8,830 nt of DNA from assembly GCA_051649345.1 (NCBI GenBank), contig JBOFGX010000342.1, forward strand, positions 1 to 8,830, in the 5' to 3' direction. A program made the position numbers and the translations under genes. Source of the DNA: Leadbetterella sp051649345 (GTDB taxonomy: Bacteria > Bacteroidota > Bacteroidia > Cytophagales > Spirosomataceae). How positions within the stretch are numbered: the stretch's first letter is position 1; the number at the start of each line of letters is the position of its first letter. The notes below the pieces were generated by a model. That model was not told the DNA's origin. It ran no database searches and saw nothing but the letters and a program-made list of their open reading frames with translations. Below, piece after piece: positions 1 to 6,843 of the stretch.

Positions 1-1
1 A

Positions 2-844
2 TATTTATACATTGGATATTTTTTAATTGTAACATTGAACTTTCAATGTATAAAAAATACAAAAGAAAATGTACAACCAGTTGAAACCAAAAATCCTATA
101 AATACGAATCCAAATAAAGAGCTTCCCGTAAGCAAAAATCCAAGCATTAATGCTGATTTTAGTTATGAAATTCTAGACAATGGACGCGTGATTTTTACTA
201 ATAAATCAGAAAATGCTTCAACATTTTCTTGGCAATTTGGAGATGAAGACTCATCAAACGTCAAAAATCCAGAACATACTTTTTTTCTTAATAATACATA
301 CAAGGTTAAACTATTGGCGAAGAATAGTACATCGATTAGTAACAAAGAAATTATTATAAAAATTGATAATACACATAGATTATTAAATGAAGATGAATAC
401 TACAAGTTGTATCCTATTTCTAAAGATACTTTCAAGTTGTTCAAAAGAGGTAAAATAAAATATGAAATTAACGATTTTTCTGAAACAACCGTTCCTACGG
501 AAATCATTCCTATGTATAGTTTAAAATCTAAAAAATTGTTTTTAGGATATTGGATAATTGAAACGCATAATAACCCAAATAAGTTTAAAGACTATTATGT
601 TTTCACTCCTGAAGTAATGATTGTAAAACCAAATAATCAATCTTTTTTAAGTATTTCACCTGTATTTACCCAAGCTCGCGGTTTGAGTCCGATAAATGAA
701 ATTCAAGGAACTTGGAAAATAAGTGCTTTTATTAAAAACAAACTTAGTGGTACATATGATGGAATCTTTGAATCTTCTGGAGATAAGAAAAAAATAAAAG
801 TAAAATTCACATTTACTGATGTTGTTATTTCTATAAATAATTAA
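2..844 (+). CDS. PKD-domain lipoprotein, 5' end outside window
   Basis: This frame is open from base 2 to the TAA at 842-844, so the gene starts upstream of the window. The first in-window start-like codon, a TTG at 35, sits inside what reads as a signal peptide: residues YLYIGYFLIVTLNFQC are a hydrophobic stretch ending in a Cys (codon 47-49), followed by a polar N/K/E/P-rich linker. This suggests a lipid-anchored envelope protein, although FQC is not a canonical lipobox. About bases 152-364 encode a PKD domain with the hallmark WQFGDE core, then KNPEHTF and a YKVKLLAKN strand. PKD folds are beta-sandwiches common in surface proteins and usually mediate binding or spacing. The remaining roughly 155 residues are rich in beta-type sequence, including a QGTWKI segment near the end, and I do not recognise the family. 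Function is unknown. The PKD call is firm and the lipoprotein call is probable. Confidence 0.8.
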   Translation, partial: YLYIGYFLIVTLNFQCIKNTKENVQPVETKNPINTNPNKELPVSKNPSINADFSYEILDNGRVIFTNKSENASTFSWQFGDEDSSNVKNPEHTFFLNNTYKVKLLAKNSTSISNKEIIIKIDNTHRLLNEDEYYKLYPISKDTFKLFKRGKIKYEINDFSETTVPTEIIPMYSLKSKKLFLGYWIIETHNNPNKFKDYYVFTPEVMIVKPNNQSFLSISPVFTQARGLSPINEIQGTWKISAFIKNKLSGTYDGIFESSGDKKKIKVKFTFTDVVISINN

Positions 845-885
845 AAGGAATATTAGTTTAAATTTTGTATATCCCTTTTTATAAC
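843..885 (+). terminator. Probable rho-independent terminator of the PKD gene
   Basis: The arm aaaaggaatat (843-853) pairs with atatcccttttt (869-880) with one A-C mismatch. The loop is about 15 nt and the right arm ends in a T run. It begins at the stop codon of the upstream gene. The stem is AT-rich, so its strength is uncertain. Confidence 0.4.
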
Positions 886-959
886 GGCCTTTTTTATTTT
901 AAAGAAATTTCATTTACTCATTTTATTAAATTTTATTAAAAATAAAACCTAAACCCAAA

Positions 960-1003
960 GTTTTACACCTCTTTTATCCCTAATTTTGCCTCACGTTTTA
1001 CAC
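960..1003 (+). repeat. Direct repeat GTTTTACAC flanking the gcvP -7 element
   Basis: GTTTTACAC occurs at 960-968 and again at 995-1003, a spacing of 35 nt. Similarity continues a little (CTC after the first copy, TC after the second). One copy lies where a -33 element would be and the other near the expected transcription start. It could be a regulator site or chance in AT-rich DNA. Confidence 0.35.
981..988 (+). promoter_or_regulatory. Probable Bacteroidota-type -7 promoter element for gcvP
   Basis: TAATTTTG matches the phylum consensus TAnnTTTG exactly and would give a leader of about 30 nt before the ATG at 1023. The -33 element is weak: the nearest candidate is GTTTTA at 960-965, with slightly short spacing. 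This promoter would drive the whole gcvP-pabB-pabC-lipoprotein run, because no terminator or large gap follows. Confidence 0.5.
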
Positions 1004-1022
1004 TCGAATCTTACTAATTAAA

Positions 1023-3893
1023 ATGCAAATAGACCTTACCTCAAAAGAAAGGTTTCAGGATCGCCATCATGGCAAATCCCAAGAGGAACTATCACAGATG
1101 TGGGAACTTCTTGAAATCAAAAATACAGACGAACTTATAGACAAAACGATCCCTAGCACGATACGAGCTACAAAAAAGCTTGATATACCTACAGGACTAA
1201 GTGAGGTAGATTTTATACAAAAAATGAGAACCTTGGGAGCCAAAAACAAGGTTTACAAATCGTATATTGGCACGGGGTATTACGAAACCGTAGTACCACA
1301 GGTGATCAAAAGAAATATTCTTGAAAATCCCAGTTGGTATACGTCTTACACACCCTACCAAGCAGAAATAGCTCAAGGACGACTGGAAATGTTGCTTAAT
1401 TTCCAAACCATCGTTTGTGATCTTACAGGAATGGAAATTTCCAATGCCTCGCTTTTAGATGAAGCTACGGCAGCTGCTGAAGCCATGAGTATGTTTTTTG
1501 CACTGCGTAAAGGCAGCAAAAAAGATAGCACGGGCTTGTTTATATCTCAAAACTGTCATCCACAGGTAATCGATGTCATCCAAGGCCGAGCGATTCCTTT
1601 GGGAGTAGTGGTACATATTGGAGACGAAGAAACATTTGGATTTGCCGAAAATGCTATTTTCGGAGCGATTTTGCAAAATCCAGGAACTTTGGGAGAAGTC
1701 AAAGATCTAACATCCCTGATTTCAACTTTAAAATCTCAAGATATTAAAGTCTGTATAGGTGTAGATCTTATGTCTTTGGTAATTGTTAAAAACCCATACG
1801 AAATGGGTGCCGACGTAGCGATCGGAACGGCTCAACGTATTGGGGTTCCTCTTGGATATGGCGGACCGCATGCTGCATTTTTTGCTACTAAGGAAGAATT
1901 CAAAAGACATATTCCAGGTAGAATTATAGGTAAATCGCTCGACAAAGAAGGCAATCCTGCTTTACGCATGGCTTTGCAAACACGTGAACAACATATTCGT
2001 AGAGAAAAAGCGACTTCTAATATATGTACGGCTCAAGTATTATTATCCGTGATGTCAGCTGCATATTGTATCTATCACGGCCCGCAAGGACTGCGAAAAA
2101 TAGCCGAAAAGATACACGGTCTTACCCAGTCTTTTGCTAATGCAATTCAAGGGCTTGATTTCCGAGTGCTGAATACCAATTATTTCGATACTATCACGCT
2201 GGATGTTGTTGACAATACTGAAATTCGCAAAATAGCCGAATCACGTGGAGTAAACTTACGTTACCACGGCATGGAGGATATCAGCATTTCGTTTGATGAA
2301 ACCAAAAACCTTGAAGACGTTGCTGAATTGCTTGAAATTTTTGCAGAATCCCAAGGCAAAAAACTTGTGATCAATCTAAAACAAGATGTACAATCCCAAT
2401 TGAGCAGTAATTTAAAAAGAACGGATTCTATTTTGGAGTACGCAGTATTTAAAAATTACCATACGGAACACGGAATGCTTCGCTATCTCAAATCCTTGGA
2501 GGTCAAAGACCTGTCTTTGGTACATTCTATGATTTCTTTGGGTAGTTGTACCATGAAGCTCAACGCTACCTCAGAAATGGTGGCTGTCACATGGCCTACG
2601 TTTTGCAATATCCATCCATTTGCACCCTTAGATCAAACGGAAGGATACCAATTTATGATTCAAGAATTATCTGCTTGGCTAGCCGAAATCACAGGGTTTC
2701 ATTCGGTTTCTTTGCAACCCAACTCGGGTGCACAAGGAGAATTGGCGGGTTTGATGGTGATTCGTGAATACCATCTTCAAAGAGGTGATAACCATAGAAC
2801 AATAGCCTTGATTCCATCTTCTGCTCATGGTACCAATCCTGCTTCAGCAGTAATGGCAGGCATGCAGGTAGTTGTGGTACAATGTGATGAAAAAGGAAAC
2901 ATTGATTTTGCTGATCTAAAAGCCAAAGCCGAAGAGAATGCTACAAATTTGGCCTGTCTGATGGTGACATATCCATCTACGCATGGCGTGTTTGAAGACA
3001 ACATCAAAGAAATCTGTGCTATTATTCATACAAACGGGGGTAAAGTGTACATGGATGGTGCCAATATGAATGCTCAGGTAGGTCTTACTTCTCCAGGTAT
3101 TATTGGTGCAGATGTCTGCCATCTCAACCTCCACAAGACCTTTGCTATTCCGCATGGTGGTGGTGGTCCTGGTGTAGGACCCATTTGTGTTACCGAGGAC
3201 CTAGCACCTTTTTTACCGGGTAATCCAGTCGTAAAAACAGGAGGCGAAAAAGCCATTTCAGGTATATCGGCTGCTCCATGGGGCAGTGCAGGGGTATTGC
3301 CTATCTCCTACTCCTATATTGGAATGATGGGAGGTGATGGTCTTGAAAATGCCACAAAATATGCCATCCTCAACGCCAATTACATCAAAAAACGCCTAGA
3401 AAAATACTATCCGGTCTTGTATACAGGCAACAATGACACCTGTGCACATGAAATGATTTTGGATTGTAGGCCGTTCAAAATTGAAGCTGGAATAGAAGTA
3501 GAAGATATCGCCAAGCGATTAATGGATTATGGTTTTCATGCCCCTACGGTTTCTTTCCCAGTAGCAGGTACGCTCATGATAGAGCCTACAGAATCGGAGT
3601 CTATGGAAGAACTGGATCGTTTTTGTGATGCCATGATTGGTATTCGTCAGGAAATTGACGAAATCAAAAACGGCATGTATCCAAAAGATGACAACGTACT
3701 TGTTCACGCTCCACATACCATGCGAGTAGTCATGGCCGAAACATGGGAAAGATCGTATTCTAGAGAAAAAGCAGCCTTCCCCATGAAGCATCTGCATTTT
3801 AATAAATTTTGGCCCTCGGTAAGCAGAATAGACTCTGCCTATGGTGATAGAAACTTGGTATGCTCATGCGAACCCATATCGGAATACGCTTGA
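1023..3893 (+). CDS. gcvP: Glycine dehydrogenase (aminomethyl-transferring), glycine cleavage P-protein
   Basis: This is the PLP-dependent decarboxylase of the glycine cleavage system. It releases CO2 from glycine and passes the aminomethyl group to the lipoyl arm of the H-protein. At 956 residues it is the full single-chain form, essentially the length of the E. coli enzyme. The N-terminal half (roughly 10-440) and the C-terminal half (roughly 450-950) are the two related type I PLP folds. Visible signatures are SLGSCTMKLNA at the start of the C-terminal half, YPSTHGVFE, and the cofactor site NLHKTFAIPHGGGGPG, in which Lys705 is the PLP-binding lysine, followed by the glycine-rich loop. Nothing looks truncated. 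The ATG at 1023 lacks a Shine-Dalgarno sequence but has an A-rich upstream stretch, usual in this phylum. The genes for the T-, H- and L-proteins are not in the window. pabB follows after 7 nt. Confidence 0.97.
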   Translation: MQIDLTSKERFQDRHHGKSQEELSQMWELLEIKNTDELIDKTIPSTIRATKKLDIPTGLSEVDFIQKMRTLGAKNKVYKSYIGTGYYETVVPQVIKRNILENPSWYTSYTPYQAEIAQGRLEMLLNFQTIVCDLTGMEISNASLLDEATAAAEAMSMFFALRKGSKKDSTGLFISQNCHPQVIDVIQGRAIPLGVVVHIGDEETFGFAENAIFGAILQNPGTLGEVKDLTSLISTLKSQDIKVCIGVDLMSLVIVKNPYEMGADVAIGTAQRIGVPLGYGGPHAAFFATKEEFKRHIPGRIIGKSLDKEGNPALRMALQTREQHIRREKATSNICTAQVLLSVMSAAYCIYHGPQGLRKIAEKIHGLTQSFANAIQGLDFRVLNTNYFDTITLDVVDNTEIRKIAESRGVNLRYHGMEDISISFDETKNLEDVAELLEIFAESQGKKLVINLKQDVQSQLSSNLKRTDSILEYAVFKNYHTEHGMLRYLKSLEVKDLSLVHSMISLGSCTMKLNATSEMVAVTWPTFCNIHPFAPLDQTEGYQFMIQELSAWLAEITGFHSVSLQPNSGAQGELAGLMVIREYHLQRGDNHRTIALIPSSAHGTNPASAVMAGMQVVVVQCDEKGNIDFADLKAKAEENATNLACLMVTYPSTHGVFEDNIKEICAIIHTNGGKVYMDGANMNAQVGLTSPGIIGADVCHLNLHKTFAIPHGGGGPGVGPICVTEDLAPFLPGNPVVKTGGEKAISGISAAPWGSAGVLPISYSYIGMMGGDGLENATKYAILNANYIKKRLEKYYPVLYTGNNDTCAHEMILDCRPFKIEAGIEVEDIAKRLMDYGFHAPTVSFPVAGTLMIEPTESESMEELDRFCDAMIGIRQEIDEIKNGMYPKDDNVLVHAPHTMRVVMAETWERSYSREKAAFPMKHLHFNKFWPSVSRIDSAYGDRNLVCSCEPISEYA

Positions 3894-3900
3894 TGCTGAA

Positions 3901-4923
3901 ATGGAATTTCTAGGAGAAGAAATTTTTGAAAAAATGAATGATTGGGGGGCGTCCAACCGCCCCTTTCTCTTTGTTTTGGGCTATGACAATAATCAAAATA
4001 TTCTTTTAGACATTTCTAATTACCAAGGAGATGGATTGAATTGGGACTTCCGGGACGGTCATATTAAAAACATGTATTCTACATTAGAAAAAGACCCCAA
4101 TCCGAAATCAGCTCCAAATATTGACTTTGAACCCATTGAAAAAGATCTATATGCAAAGGCGTATGAAAAAGTAAAAATAGGTATCGAACGAGGCAACTCG
4201 TTTTTGTGTAACCTCACTGCCAGCAGCAAAATCAAAAATAGCAATACCCTCGAAGACTATTTCTTACATTCTAGTGCGAAGTACAAAGTATTTTTAAAGG
4301 ATGCATTTTGTAGTTTTTCACCTGAATCCTTCGTGAAAATCTCTGAAGATGGCATCATTTCCTCCTTTCCGATGAAAGGCACCATCAATGCAACGCATTC
4401 CCATGCAGATACCGAAATCTTGAGCAACCAAAAAGAAACGTACGAGCATACAACCATCGTTGACTTGATTCGAAACGACTTGAGTCAAGTATGTGACACG
4501 ATTTGGGTAGAGCGGTTTCGATACGTGGACTCTATCAAAAAAAACACGGGTGAGATCCTTTTTCAGGTAAGTTCAGAAATCAAAGGAAAACTTCAATTTG
4601 AAGACTGGAAGCATCATATTGGGGATATTTTTCAAAAGCTTACGCCTGCAGGTAGTATCACAGGAGCCCCGAAACCCGAAACACAAGCCATTATTCAATC
4701 CACCGAAAAAACCTTGCATCCTACCGGCAAAAGAAACTATTATACAGGCATTTGCGGTATTTTTGATGGACAAAAACTTAGCTCATGCGTCTTGATTCGA
4801 TTTATAGAAAAACAAACCGACGGGAGCTTTTACTTCAAATCGGGAGGAGGAATTACGTATCTTAGCGATATGGAAAAAGAATACAAAGAGCTAATCGATA
4901 AAATATATGTCCCTGTTCTTTGA
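3901..4923 (+). CDS. pabB: Aminodeoxychorismate synthase component I (short form)
   Basis: It belongs to the chorismate-binding enzyme family and converts chorismate plus ammonia to 4-amino-4-deoxychorismate, the first step to p-aminobenzoate and folate. The key evidence is PMKGT (Lys159 in this numbering), the counterpart of PIKGT in E. coli PabB, whose lysine separates PabB from anthranilate synthase (PIAGT). Also present are IVDLIRNDLSQVC and TPAGSITGAPKPE (Gly251-Lys258). At 341 residues it is much shorter than the E. coli protein (about 450) and lacks most of the N-terminal region, as in other short PabB proteins of Bacteroidota. I chose ATG 3901. The frame extends to an ATG at 3841, but that adds 20 residues overlapping gcvP which do not resemble the family N-terminus; family-like sequence (EEIFEKMNDWG, then RPFLFVLGY) starts just after 3901. 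No glutamine amidotransferase partner (PabA/TrpG) is in the window. Confidence 0.9.
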   Translation: MEFLGEEIFEKMNDWGASNRPFLFVLGYDNNQNILLDISNYQGDGLNWDFRDGHIKNMYSTLEKDPNPKSAPNIDFEPIEKDLYAKAYEKVKIGIERGNSFLCNLTASSKIKNSNTLEDYFLHSSAKYKVFLKDAFCSFSPESFVKISEDGIISSFPMKGTINATHSHADTEILSNQKETYEHTTIVDLIRNDLSQVCDTIWVERFRYVDSIKKNTGEILFQVSSEIKGKLQFEDWKHHIGDIFQKLTPAGSITGAPKPETQAIIQSTEKTLHPTGKRNYYTGICGIFDGQKLSSCVLIRFIEKQTDGSFYFKSGGGITYLSDMEKEYKELIDKIYVPVL

Positions 4924-5512
4924 GAGCATTAAGGTTTTAGACGGAAAAATCTTCGCTCTGGATCTACATGAAAAAAGGGCAAATAACACTATTTTTGAGA
5001 GATTCTGGCATCTTCCCTCCTATTCTTTTCGAGCGTATGCGTTGCAGATTCCTTTACCTCAAAAAGGGCTTTTTAAACTCAGAATCAATTATTCAGAACA
5101 AGAAATTGAAAGTTATGATTTAAGCCCTTACAGCTTTCAGCATCCTCGTATTGTGGGATTAGTAGAAAAGGATGATATCCAATATAGTAGCAAATATAGT
5201 GACCGTAGTATCCTGGGGTTTGATACCACACAAATGGATGACGCTATTTTTATCAAAAATAGTTTACTCACCGATGCCACCTATAGCAATATTGCCCTTT
5301 ATGATGGCAACAAGTGGTTTACACCCAAGAAATGTTTACTAAAAGGAACCAAAAGAAGAGCACTTATAGAACAAAATACTATATTTGAAAAATCAATCTC
5401 TCCAATGGATCTGGGAAGTTTTTCTTTGATATCCTTCATAAACGCCATGCGAGATCTTGAGCTACACTATACATTTAAAATTAAAGATAACCTACTCCAA
5501 CTAAGTCAATGA
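4907..5512 (+). CDS. pabC: Class IV PLP aminotransferase-fold protein, likely aminodeoxychorismate lyase
   Basis: It probably cleaves 4-amino-4-deoxychorismate to p-aminobenzoate and pyruvate, completing the step begun by PabB. The N-terminus FFESIKVLDGKIFALDLHEKR matches the fold-type IV opening, including the His-x-x-Arg pair (His21, Arg24). The segment SKYSDRSIL aligns with the PabC segment IKHLNRL, making Lys96 the expected PLP Schiff-base lysine. LLTDATYSNIALYDG (about 120-134) and LLKGTKRR (about 144-151) match the family's cofactor phosphate and substrate regions. At 201 residues it is shorter than the usual 260-290, with the middle and C-terminal parts compact; similar short versions occur in Bacteroidota. 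The start overlaps pabB by 17 nt, implying translational coupling. From sequence alone it could be another class IV transaminase; pairing with pabB is the main reason for the lyase call. Confidence 0.8.
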   Translation: MSLFFESIKVLDGKIFALDLHEKRANNTIFERFWHLPSYSFRAYALQIPLPQKGLFKLRINYSEQEIESYDLSPYSFQHPRIVGLVEKDDIQYSSKYSDRSILGFDTTQMDDAIFIKNSLLTDATYSNIALYDGNKWFTPKKCLLKGTKRRALIEQNTIFEKSISPMDLGSFSLISFINAMRDLELHYTFKIKDNLLQLSQ

Positions 5513-5967
5513 AATTACACATTAGCATTCTGGCTCTATTCATTTGCTTTTCTTGTAAAACATCAAAGAACGTTATTGAAGATATGAGAAAAGAAGAGTA
5601 TCGACATGTATCAAAACAATCCGATGATCTTAACGATATCAAAAAAGCCTTTTCAAAGTCAAATACAACCTTGCAAATAGATTTTGAAACAGGTGATTTT
5701 GAAGGAAAAATCAAAGATTGCAAGTATACAGGTAAATTTAAAATTAAGAATATTTCTTCGGGATTCTCAAAAGGCTTTTTTTATCAAGTAGAAGTAGAAA
5801 AACTTTCACATGATTCTCTAAAAACTAAAAAACAACGTACTATTATATCCCAATTAAATACGTGTGAAGAAATATACATAGCACCAGATAGATTACTTAA
5901 TCCTACGTATATTTCAGCTGAACTAAAATCAAAAGACAGTAAATTGTATTTTTATCTTTTGAAGTAG
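5509..5967 (+). CDS. Small lipoprotein of unknown function
   Basis: I do not recognise this 152-residue protein. It begins with a lipoprotein-type signal peptide: Met-Lys, a hydrophobic core (HISILALFICF), then SCKTSKN with Cys16 as the likely lipidated residue. Cys13 is an alternative but less well placed. The mature part starts with a charged, probably helical stretch (EDMRKEEYRHVSKQSDDLND), then alternating beta-like segments such as LQIDFETGDFEGKI, CKYTGKFKI and FFYQVEVEKL. Two cysteines in the mature part (KDCKYTG and NTCEEIY) could form a disulfide outside the cytoplasm. The start codon overlaps the pabC stop as ATGA, so it is probably translated from the same mRNA as the pABA genes, although its product is an envelope protein. 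Base composition is more AT-rich than gcvP and the pab genes. Being real and exported is well supported; function is open. Confidence 0.8.
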   Translation: MKLHISILALFICFSCKTSKNVIEDMRKEEYRHVSKQSDDLNDIKKAFSKSNTTLQIDFETGDFEGKIKDCKYTGKFKIKNISSGFSKGFFYQVEVEKLSHDSLKTKKQRTIISQLNTCEEIYIAPDRLLNPTYISAELKSKDSKLYFYLLK

Positions 5968-5971
5968 GTTC

Positions 5972-5994
5972 TTGGAAAAAGGAGTTTATTCCAA
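5972..5994. terminator. Weak hairpin between convergent genes
   Basis: TTGGAA (5972-5977) and TTCCAA (5989-5994) form a perfect 6-bp stem around an 11-nt loop just past the lipoprotein stop at 5967. On the + strand the tail is A-rich rather than a T run, and on the minus strand no U tract follows either. It lies in the 60-nt gap between convergent genes, where a terminator is expected, but it is not a classical one. Confidence 0.25.
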
Positions 5995-6027
5995 AAATAG
6001 TATAATGAACCCGCTTAATAAATATAC

Positions 6028-6345
6028 TTATTTACCAGATAAGTTGATAATTCCTTTTATTAATTGAATTCCACCAAACACAATTGCTCCCCAAAATATA
6101 AAACCTGTATTTGAGAATGTTCCAATAAGCCCTCCAATACACCAAACGGCACCCCATAAAACATCTTTCTGAGCTTGCTTTTTTTTGGCAATTTGTATTT
6201 CTGACTGTAAATCATTTATCATGGTTTTCGCGTCTGCATCGCTAAGACCTTTCTCTATTAACAGAGATTTAACTTCATGGGAATTCTTGTTTCCAGAATA
6301 AAGCAAATCTGCAGCATAATTATATAATTCTTGATTAATACTCAT
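6028..6345 (-). CDS. Small two-helix membrane protein of unknown function
   Basis: The 105-residue product has a soluble helical N-terminal part (about 1-58) and a membrane part. The N-terminus reads ELYNYAADLLYSG, then VKSLLIEKGLSDADAKTMIND, a short multi-helix pattern followed by a lysine-rich linker (AKKKQAQK, 53-60). Two hydrophobic segments, about 62-78 (VLWGAVWCIGGLIGTF) and 81-98 (GFIFWGAIVFGGIQLIKG), are Gly- and Trp-rich and joined by a tight Ser-Asn turn, suggesting an inner-membrane hairpin with the N-terminus in the cytoplasm by the positive-inside rule. Small proteins with this arrangement occur in many bacteria, but I cannot name a function. The gene stands alone on the minus strand, convergent with the lipoprotein gene. 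The stretch upstream of its ATG is AT-rich and has no evident Shine-Dalgarno sequence. Confidence 0.75.
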   Translation of the reverse strand: MSINQELYNYAADLLYSGNKNSHEVKSLLIEKGLSDADAKTMINDLQSEIQIAKKKQAQKDVLWGAVWCIGGLIGTFSNTGFIFWGAIVFGGIQLIKGIINLSGK

Positions 6346-6843
6346 AATGATTTATTTAGTTTAAGTAAAAGTAATTAAAATTAAAATATAGTTTCATATT
6401 TCCTTTAAAACTTCTATTAAACTATTATATAAATTTCCTAGTTTTTTGAAGATAGCACAGATAGAAGGCATAAAATAAGGTTTTGGCTTGGCAGCTATTA
6501 TTGATCTAAAGATTACGATTAGCTATAGTCTACTGAAAAACATATATATTATTTATTATTAATATTTTACAAATAAATTTTAGCTTTAAATGCAAACAAT
6601 TTTGAAAAAAAGCCCCAAAAACCTTGCATCCTTTTTTGTACTTTTTAAAAAAACTAGTCAATGCCTGCCCCGATTTATAGGGATAGCACATCATCTACTT
6701 CACAATCATTAACTCACCGTATCAAAGTACAATTTTGTCTTGATTATTTGGATCTAATGCACTTCTTGACTTTTTCAGCAAACCCAACTTATTTATCCCT
6801 TTAAGAACTAAGAGTATTAATATTCGATAGGATGTTCATTATT
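6346..6843. other. 498-nt intergenic stretch without a supported gene
   Basis: This lies between two minus-strand genes. It is strongly AT-rich and all six frames are interrupted by stops. It should hold the promoter of the small membrane protein gene near its left end and the 3' region of the vWA gene at its right end. A GC-richer patch at about 6661-6690 can form an imperfect hairpin (TGCCCC against GGG-ATA-GCA). The run gactttttcagca at 6768-6780 resembles sequence seen at ends of some insertion elements, but no partner repeat or transposase is present. It may be decayed DNA. Confidence 0.5.

Noticed and set aside
845..1022. Glycine riboswitch upstream of gcvP
   Set aside because: Glycine riboswitches are long, GC-bearing paired aptamers. 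This 178-nt region is AT-rich with no such stems, and the likely leader after the -7 element is only about 30 nt.
2546..3256. Alternate-frame open frames inside gcvP on both strands
   Set aside because: They lie wholly within a well-supported conserved gene, lack recognisable domains and are shadows of its coding frame.
3841..3900. Upstream ATG start for pabB giving a 60-nt overlap with gcvP
   Set aside because: The added 20 residues are simply the alternate frame of the gcvP C-terminus and do not resemble the PabB N-terminus; the ATG at 3901 leaves a natural 7-nt gap.
6661..6690. Imperfect hairpin as a small RNA or vWA terminator
   Set aside because: The stem is short and bulged, lacks a following T run on either strand, and sits more than 150 nt past the vWA stop.
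6768..6780. Insertion sequence end (gactttttcagca)
   Set aside because: There is no matching inverted copy, no target duplication and no transposase in the window, so it is kept only as a weak observation.
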